Positions 59,116 to 64,000 of a stretch of DNA of 64,000 bases are shown here, piece by piece. The notes below the pieces were generated by a model. That model was not told the DNA's origin. It saw only the letters and a program-made list of their open reading frames with translations, and ran no database searches. This DNA is from Limosilactobacillus viscerum (GTDB taxonomy: Bacteria; Bacillota; Bacilli; Lactobacillales; Lactobacillaceae), in the NCBI RefSeq assembly GCF_947387525.1, contig NZ_CANDNW010000005.1, positions 1 to 64,000 of the forward strand, given 5' to 3'. The stretch's first letter is position 1, and the number at the start of each line of letters is the position of its first letter. A program made the translations under genes and the position numbers.

Positions 59116-60099
59116 ATGACACAGTCTAATACTGATTCTAATTTGAAATTATTTGCTTTAAATTCTAACCGGCCCTTAGCGGAAAAAATCGCTAAGCACC
59201 TTGGAATTGAGCTTGGTAAATTATCAGTTGACCGCTTTAGTGATGGTGAAATTCAAATCAACATTGAGGAAAGTGTCCGTGGGGATAACGTCTATGTTAT
59301 CCAATCAACTTCTGCACCGGTTAACGATAACTTGATGGAACTTTTGATCATGGTCGATGCGTTACGGCGTGCCAGTGCAAAGACAATCAACGTTGTAATG
59401 CCATACTATGGTTATGCGCGGCAAGACCGGAAGGCACGTAGTCGGGAACCAATTACCGCTAAGCTGGTTGCTAACATGCTGCAAAACTCCGGTGTTGATC
59501 GGGTAATTGCGTTAGACCTGCACGCAGCACAAATTCAAGGGTTCTTCGACATCCCGGTTGACCACTTGATGGGTGCACCGCTGTTGGCGGAATACTTTAT
59601 CAAGGAAGGGGTAGCCGATAACGCAGTCGTAATTTCACCAGACCATGGTGGTGTTACGCGTGCGCGGGCCCTGGCTGAATTCTTAAAGACGCCAATTGCA
59701 ATTATTGATAAGCGGCGTCCACGGGCTAATGTTGCCCAAGTGATGAACATCATTGGGGATGTAAAGGGCAAGACCTGCATCATGATTGACGATATGATTG
59801 ATACGGCGGGGACGATCACGCTTGGTTCCCAGGCCTTGATTGATGCTGGTGCCAAGGAAGTATATGCTTCATGTACGCACGCGGTTCTGTCCGGTCCGGC
59901 AATTGAACGTTTGGAAAAGTCACCACTGAAGGAAGTGGTTGTGACTGACTCAATCAAGTTGCCAGAAGAAAAGCGGATTGCAAAGATCAAGCAAGTATCC
60001 GTTGCACCATTGATTGCTGCGGCAATTAAGCGGATCAACGAAAACCGGCCAGTTAGTCCACTGTTTAAGCAAGTCTTTCAAAGCGCGGAAAAAATTTAA
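59116..60099 (+). CDS. prs: Ribose-phosphate pyrophosphokinase
   Basis: A 327-residue enzyme forming PRPP from ribose 5-phosphate and ATP. The flexible catalytic region [18 protein letters not shown] is near residue 95, and the PRPP-binding loop is [15 protein letters not shown] near residue 220. CGGAGG precedes the ATG. Its product is the effector of PurR, encoded two genes upstream. Confidence 0.97.
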   Translation: MTQSNTDSNLKLFALNSNRPLAEKIAKHLGIELGKLSVDRFSDGEIQINIEESVRGDNVYVIQSTSAPVNDNLMELLIMVDALRRASAKTINVVMPYYGYARQDRKARSREPITAKLVANMLQNSGVDRVIALDLHAAQIQGFFDIPVDHLMGAPLLAEYFIKEGVADNAVVISPDHGGVTRARALAEFLKTPIAIIDKRRPRANVAQVMNIIGDVKGKTCIMIDDMIDTAGTITLGSQALIDAGAKEVYASCTHAVLSGPAIERLEKSPLKEVVVTDSIKLPEEKRIAKIKQVSVAPLIAAAIKRINENRPVSPLFKQVFQSAEKI

Positions 60100-60153
60100 T
60101 TAAGTAGGGGGCAGAAGTCGGAAGCAATTTTGCTGTCGAGCTCTCGTAAGCGC

Positions 60154-60205
60154 AAATGAGGTTCAGAGTTCGGTTTATGATGACCGGGCACTGGACCTCA
60201 TTTAT
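60154..60205 (+). terminator. Terminator after prs
   Basis: AAATGAGGTTCAG...CGG pairs with CCG...CTGGACCTCATTT with internal mismatches, followed by ATTTAT. Confidence 0.75.
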
Positions 60206-60320
60206 TTATAATATGGTCTTGTCCTAGCTTACCTACCGGGGTGGTTGTGTTTCCCTTAAGATTTTGAAGGAAACTAGCAATCCATGATATAATGGGGGAG
60301 CAGTAGCTAAGGAGGATAAA

Positions 60321-61010
60321 ATGCAAAACAGACATTTCTTTAAAAAGGTGGTTACCGGATCAACAGCGGTATTGCTTGCTCTAACACTTGCTGCTTGTGG
60401 TCACCACGAAACAACGACGACGTCATCATCTAGTAGTTCATCTGTTCGTTCAGCCAAGACTACTTCAAATAGTAGCAGTACTTACCGGTCAGCAAACAAG
60501 CTGATCCGTAACGAAGACTACCAAGGTGCATATAACCGTTTGAACAATGTCAACAACCGTTCTGCGCAGGAAGACAATCTTGCTACTGACCTACAAAATT
60601 ACATGAGTGCACGCAGTTCTTACCAGAGTGGGGATTATGCTACTGCTTCATCCACTCTGAAAGAACAAAAGTCAACAAGTCCTGCAATGCGTGACGCATA
60701 CAGTGATTTGAAGAACAAGATTTCAAAGGCAGAAAATAGTAGTTCATCATCTAGCCAGGCAACAAAGTCATCCAGCAGCAAGACTGCTACGAGTCAGTCT
60801 TCTGACCAAACGAATGATGACGTTGTTGTAGAATTCGCTAATAAGATGGGCTTCAGTGGTGAAAAGGGATACCAGATTATCCAAACTGGTAAGTCCGGCA
60901 ACACCTACAAGTTTGAAGTTCGGCGGAACAACGGTGATAACAGTGTTTCAAACATGGTTGGTATTTACCAATACAACACACAATCCGGCGCCGTTACTAA
61001 ACTGAGCTAA
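60321..61010 (+). CDS. Serine-rich lipoprotein of unknown function
   Basis: A 229-residue lipoprotein. The signal peptide ends in LALTLAACG, a good lipobox with the modified Cys near residue 26. Two Ser/Thr-rich linkers (residues ~31-55 and ~140-165) flank a helical domain with TPR-like residues (NEDYQGAYNRLNNV, YQSGDYATASSTL). A small C-terminal domain (VVEFANKMGFSGEKGYQII to the end, motif MGFSGEKGYQ) is also found in other lactobacillal lipoproteins. Exposed at the outer face of the membrane. Function unknown. Confidence 0.82.
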   Translation: MQNRHFFKKVVTGSTAVLLALTLAACGHHETTTTSSSSSSSVRSAKTTSNSSSTYRSANKLIRNEDYQGAYNRLNNVNNRSAQEDNLATDLQNYMSARSSYQSGDYATASSTLKEQKSTSPAMRDAYSDLKNKISKAENSSSSSSQATKSSSSKTATSQSSDQTNDDVVVEFANKMGFSGEKGYQIIQTGKSGNTYKFEVRRNNGDNSVSNMVGIYQYNTQSGAVTKLS

Positions 61011-61044
61011 ATGAGTGCTTGAAGATAATATTCGGAAATAAAAA

Positions 61045-61251
61045 AGGAGCTGTGACACAACCCCGGGTAGGGCCTGCGACACGAAGTTAGCCTATTTGGT
61101 ATGGCTAGCATAGGACGATCGTTAACGGAACGGGCTAGCGATTGTCCGTAGCTAGACACTAAGGCCCTGGGTTGTGGCACGCGATATCTCTGTAATATTT
61201 GGAGCTAAAACAAGGGCTCGTGACAAAACCGAGTTTTGTCACGAGCCCTTT
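61045..61251 (-). repeat. Dispersed structured repeat, copy 2 (inverted)
   Basis: About 207 bases, the reverse complement of 12321-12499 with an extra 30-base block (ATAGGACGATCGTTAACGG...) between two GGCTAGC copies. The element has long internal inverted repeats (CACAACCC...GGGCC against GGCCC...GGGTTGTG, and GTTAGCC against GGCTAGC) and a separate perfect hairpin at one end. It lies between the convergent lipoprotein and HAD genes. Confidence 0.88.
61212..61250. terminator. Bidirectional terminator inside repeat copy 2
   Basis: AAGGGCTCGTGACAAAAC pairs exactly with its complement around a four-base loop region. It serves the convergent lipoprotein and HAD transcripts. Confidence 0.88.
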
Positions 61252-61264
61252 TCTTTTTAATAAT

Positions 61265-62089
61265 TTAATTATTAAAAACATACTTTTCAATGGCGGCAGC
61301 AACACCATCGTGGTTATTGTCAGCAGTAATATCATCTGCAATTTGACGAGTGCCAGGTACTGAATTGCCCATGGCAACCCCGGTGCCAGCAAATTCAATC
61401 ATTGAGTCATCATTCTGGGCGTTCCCCAATGCCATCACTTCGTTGGCAGTGATCCCAAGTTCATCACAAAGACGGTTAAGTGCTTGCCCCTTACTAGCGG
61501 ACTTGTGCATGAATTCAAGATAAAAGTCTTCACTCCGGACAATTGAAAAGCGGTCAGCCATCTCTTGTGGCAAATCTTTCCATGCCCGGTCAATTACCTC
61601 TTTTGTATCGACCATCATTGCCTTGATGACAACATATTGGTCCCGTGTCCGGGCCATCTCATCCATTGAACGATAACGGACGGGCATCGAAACTAACTCT
61701 GATTCATAAATGGTATATGGGCTTAGATCCTGGTTGGTAGTGTAAATGTAATCACGCGTTTCAATCTGGGAATGAACCCCTTCTTTAAGACAGTAATTTA
61801 CCCAGTCAGCGTAATCATTAAAGGAGATGCTGTAGTTAACCATTACTTTCTTACTGGTTGTTTGGGCAAGACCACCGTTGAAACTAACAACATATTCGTC
61901 ATCGCGGTTATTTAAGCCCAGCTGGTCTAAGTACGCACTAACACCAGTCATCGGACGACCAGTACAAAGGACAATCTTAACGCCTTGTTCACTAGCCTTC
62001 TTAATTGCCGCGACTGTCTTTGGGGTGATTTCACGATTATCGTTAATTAAAGTACCGTCGATATCAATTGCTACCATCTTAATTGCCAT
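61265..62089 (-). CDS. Cof-type HAD-IIB phosphatase (YidA-like)
   Basis: A 274-residue haloacid dehalogenase-type sugar phosphatase. Motif I is VAIDIDGTLINDN (nucleophile Asp near residue 8), motif II is LCTGRPMTG, and the C-terminal metal motif is ALGNAQNDDSMIEFAG. The C2B cap lies between. It starts two bases after the HD gene, so the two are cotranscribed. The substrate is not predictable. Confidence 0.93.
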   Translation of the reverse strand: MAIKMVAIDIDGTLINDNREITPKTVAAIKKASEQGVKIVLCTGRPMTGVSAYLDQLGLNNRDDEYVVSFNGGLAQTTSKKVMVNYSISFNDYADWVNYCLKEGVHSQIETRDYIYTTNQDLSPYTIYESELVSMPVRYRSMDEMARTRDQYVVIKAMMVDTKEVIDRAWKDLPQEMADRFSIVRSEDFYLEFMHKSASKGQALNRLCDELGITANEVMALGNAQNDDSMIEFAGTGVAMGNSVPGTRQIADDITADNNHDGVAAAIEKYVFNN

Positions 62090-62091
62090 TA

Positions 62092-63456
62092 TTATTTATC
62101 CTCCTTGGGGTTGATGATGTGGTTATTTTTTATATAGCTTTGGAACTTTTCATAAATCGGTTCAAAGACTTCAATGTCCTGGTGCCTTTCTAGCATTTCT
62201 TTCGGGAAGAAGAAACGTTGGTCTCCTGCTTCCCGCCCTGATACGCTTGCCACTAAGGTTGAAACCTGGGATAGTTCAACAAAGTCGCCATTTGGCTGAA
62301 CCAGCTCAATTTGGGTCTGCGGGTTGGAATCTTGGGGATTATAAGTGTCATAAGGGAGCTTAAAACTATCGTTGACGGCAGTGTAATAATCACTATTAAA
62401 ACCTGCCGTTTGAATTAGCTCCCGTAACTTAGGCAGGTAGGCAGCCGAATGGTGGTCATAAATCGCTGACTTGAATGGCCGCCGGAAGAGAAAGCGACGG
62501 GCAAGATCGCTGAGAATGTCATCGCGAGAATGGGTCCAGTGGTTAAAGTAGGTGGTTAAAACTCCATCGTCGAGTGCCAGGTAATCATCAAGGGTGAACT
62601 TATGGTTGAAAAATGGCATCAGCATGTGGGGCGTGAATTCCGGCTCAAAGTCGTTTGGGTGCTGGTAAATGTACTTGGCCCGCATTAAGAGGTGGTCAAG
62701 AATCACCTCCATTGACCGTGAAACAGGGTGGAAGTACACTTGCAAGTACATTTGCAACCGGCTGATGATGTAATCCTCAACAGCATGCATCCCAGAAATT
62801 TCGAAGGCGATCCCGCCCTTAACCGGACGCATCACGTGCAGTACCCGGTCCAAGTCAAACTTGCCGTAGTTGGTGCCAGTATAATAGGAGTCTCGTTGCA
62901 GGTAGTCCATCCGGTCCGCATCAACCTGGCTTGAAATCATTTGGACGACCTGTTGGTTTTCATAGGTGTGGTCAATAACGCTGGCCACTTGGTGTGGAAA
63001 GTCAGGTGATACCCGCTGCAGAATCCGGTTAATATTTGTGTCAGGACTGGTAATCAGCTGACGGGTGATTTGCTCGTGGTTAGTCCGAAAAATGTGTTCG
63101 AAGGTGTGGGAGTACGGTCCGTGACCAAGGTCGTGGAGTAGTGCCGCGCAAAGGGCAACAGGACGTTCACGATCGTCCCAGAGACCATCACCGGGTGCTA
63201 GACTAGGGTAATTACGTTGGAAGTAGTTACACATTTCCCGGGTAATTTCGTAGACACCAAGGCAGTGGCCAAAACGGGAATGCTCCGCACCGTGGAAGGT
63301 AAATGAAGACGTACCGAGCTGCTTAATCCGTCGTAGTCGCTGAAATTCAGGGGTATTAATAAGGTCGAGGATAATTTGATTATCGACGATGATTTGGCCA
63401 TGTATGGGGTCACGGAAGACCTTCTCCCGTGCTAGTTTTTCATCGTTAAAGTGCAA
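62092..63456 (-). CDS. HD-domain phosphohydrolase (YwfO-like, dGTPase fold)
   Basis: A 454-residue protein with an N-terminal HD metal-binding domain: the His of HSRFGHCLGVYE, the HD pair of LHDLGHGPYSH and a later Asp. It is similar to YwfO-type triphosphohydrolases of Firmicutes, related to dGTPase and SAMHD1. Residues ~370-450 form a C-terminal tail specific to this group. The start is TTG 63456, nine bases after AAAGGAGG; no in-frame ATG lies near. Nucleotide hydrolysis is inferred from the family. Confidence 0.92.
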   Translation of the reverse strand: MHFNDEKLAREKVFRDPIHGQIIVDNQIILDLINTPEFQRLRRIKQLGTSSFTFHGAEHSRFGHCLGVYEITREMCNYFQRNYPSLAPGDGLWDDRERPVALCAALLHDLGHGPYSHTFEHIFRTNHEQITRQLITSPDTNINRILQRVSPDFPHQVASVIDHTYENQQVVQMISSQVDADRMDYLQRDSYYTGTNYGKFDLDRVLHVMRPVKGGIAFEISGMHAVEDYIISRLQMYLQVYFHPVSRSMEVILDHLLMRAKYIYQHPNDFEPEFTPHMLMPFFNHKFTLDDYLALDDGVLTTYFNHWTHSRDDILSDLARRFLFRRPFKSAIYDHHSAAYLPKLRELIQTAGFNSDYYTAVNDSFKLPYDTYNPQDSNPQTQIELVQPNGDFVELSQVSTLVASVSGREAGDQRFFFPKEMLERHQDIEVFEPIYEKFQSYIKNNHIINPKEDK

Positions 63457-63627
63457 GCCATTGATCCTCCTTTTTAAACAAGCCGGCAGTCGTGGTACCG
63501 GTTGTTTCGCAAATAATATTTACTACTTATTATACAAGAAAGACCAGGAAATTAACGCGATTTAGTCACCTTTTTAGCGACTTTCAAGTATAATTAACAG
63601 GAAAAGACGAAAAAGGAGGTGCCGGCA

Positions 63628-64000
63628 ATTAAAAAAGTAACACCAGTTCACGTTCATTTGGCGACCACAATTCGTCAGGATGGACAAGAAGAGCAATTTT
63701 CGTTTGATGAATTAGGAAATTTTGTCGAATTAAATGGTAAGTACTACTTGCGATACGTTGAGCACCAAAACGGGCAAGTAACGCCGGTTCAGTTTCGGCT
63801 CGATGACCAAGTTCACCTGCACCGCAATGGTGAATTAACTACTTTACTTGATTTTGACCTAGAAGCGCCGACCTACACCCGCTACCGCACGCAATATGGG
63901 GTAATTAGGCTAGAGGTTTCAACGACGCAACTGAAAAAAGAAGTTGACCCAACCGTGCCAGCGGGGAGACTAAGGGTGAATTACACGCTTGCAACCGGCG
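63628..64000 (+). CDS. DUF1934 (YwiB-like) protein, cut by the window end
   Basis: The frame stays open from 63628 to the window end (124 codons seen). The sequence IKKVTPVHVHLATTIRQDG...FDELGNFVELNGKYYLRY matches DUF1934 calycin-like beta-barrel proteins, usually encoded just ahead of argS or rpoE. There is no ATG, TTG or CTG near the ribosome site AAAGGAGG (63612-63619). The best-spaced codon is ATT 63628, eight bases on; GTG 63619 overlaps the site. A TATAAT -10 lies at 63589-63594. Function unknown. Confidence 0.8.
   Translation, partial: MKKVTPVHVHLATTIRQDGQEEQFSFDELGNFVELNGKYYLRYVEHQNGQVTPVQFRLDDQVHLHRNGELTTLLDFDLEAPTYTRYRTQYGVIRLEVSTTQLKKEVDPTVPAGRLRVNYTLATG

Overview
The window looks like chromosomal DNA of a Lactobacillaceae bacterium, most likely a Limosilactobacillus-type species (reuteri/vaginalis/oris/mucosae neighbourhood). 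This rests on gene content and order: a sufCDSUB operon, a metG-tatD-rnmV-ksgA-veg-ispE block, purR-glmU-prs, LacS-type sugar uptake, D-lactate dehydrogenase, AdhE, mevalonate-type HMG-CoA reductase, strong AGGAGG ribosome sites and frequent TTG/GTG starts. The species is inferred, not proven. No rRNA, tRNA, CRISPR, prophage or intact insertion sequence was seen.

Layout. 1-7000: SDR oxidoreductase, ClC channel, CPA2 antiporter, HelD-like helicase and ndk. 7000-12300: a catabolite-controlled alpha-galactoside unit (AraC-type regulator, LacS-type permease with EIIA tail, GH36 alpha-galactosidase) with cre sites just downstream of the predicted starts. 12300-13020: a 700-bp gene-poor stretch holding a dispersed repeat and what looks like a small type I toxin-antitoxin locus. 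13000-20100: TetR regulator, a giant acyl-CoA dehydratase activase, and a YolD/Y-family polymerase operon. 20190-25470: T-box-controlled trpS, then a ppx-mvaA-zincin-like-sirtuin operon. 25500-28000: feoA-feoB with a Cys-rich membrane protein. 28140-34560: sufCDSUB, a SufT-like factor and an XRE/Rgg-type regulator. 34800-43200: fermentation genes pflB-pflA, ldhD, an unknown 158-aa gene and adhE, with CcpA-like and Rex-like sites. 44000-50760: metG to ispE. 50880-54100: bioY and a secreted repeat protein. 54290-56680: zinc ABC transporter behind a near-consensus Zur box. 56800-61010: purR-glmU, prs, a lipoprotein. 61260-63460: HAD phosphatase and HD phosphohydrolase. 63628-end: start of a DUF1934 gene.

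The genes fit a fermentative, anaerobic, carbohydrate-using cell: alpha-galactosides enter by LacS exchange and are hydrolysed, and pyruvate leaves through formate/acetyl-CoA (Pfl), D-lactate or ethanol (AdhE), with redox and carbon control at each promoter. Iron uptake and the SUF system would supply the 4Fe-4S clusters needed by PflA and the dehydratase activase.

The most unusual signal is at 12658-12994. Two face-to-face promoters drive an 86-nt RNA on the minus strand and a ~209-nt RNA on the plus strand. The first 16 nt of the minus RNA can pair with the plus RNA inside a short leader ORF, just after its ribosome site. Downstream lies a 19-residue, strongly cationic, amphipathic peptide. 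The second main signal is a ~180-210-bp structured repeat present as two inverted copies 48.7 kb apart, with shorter relatives at other gene ends.
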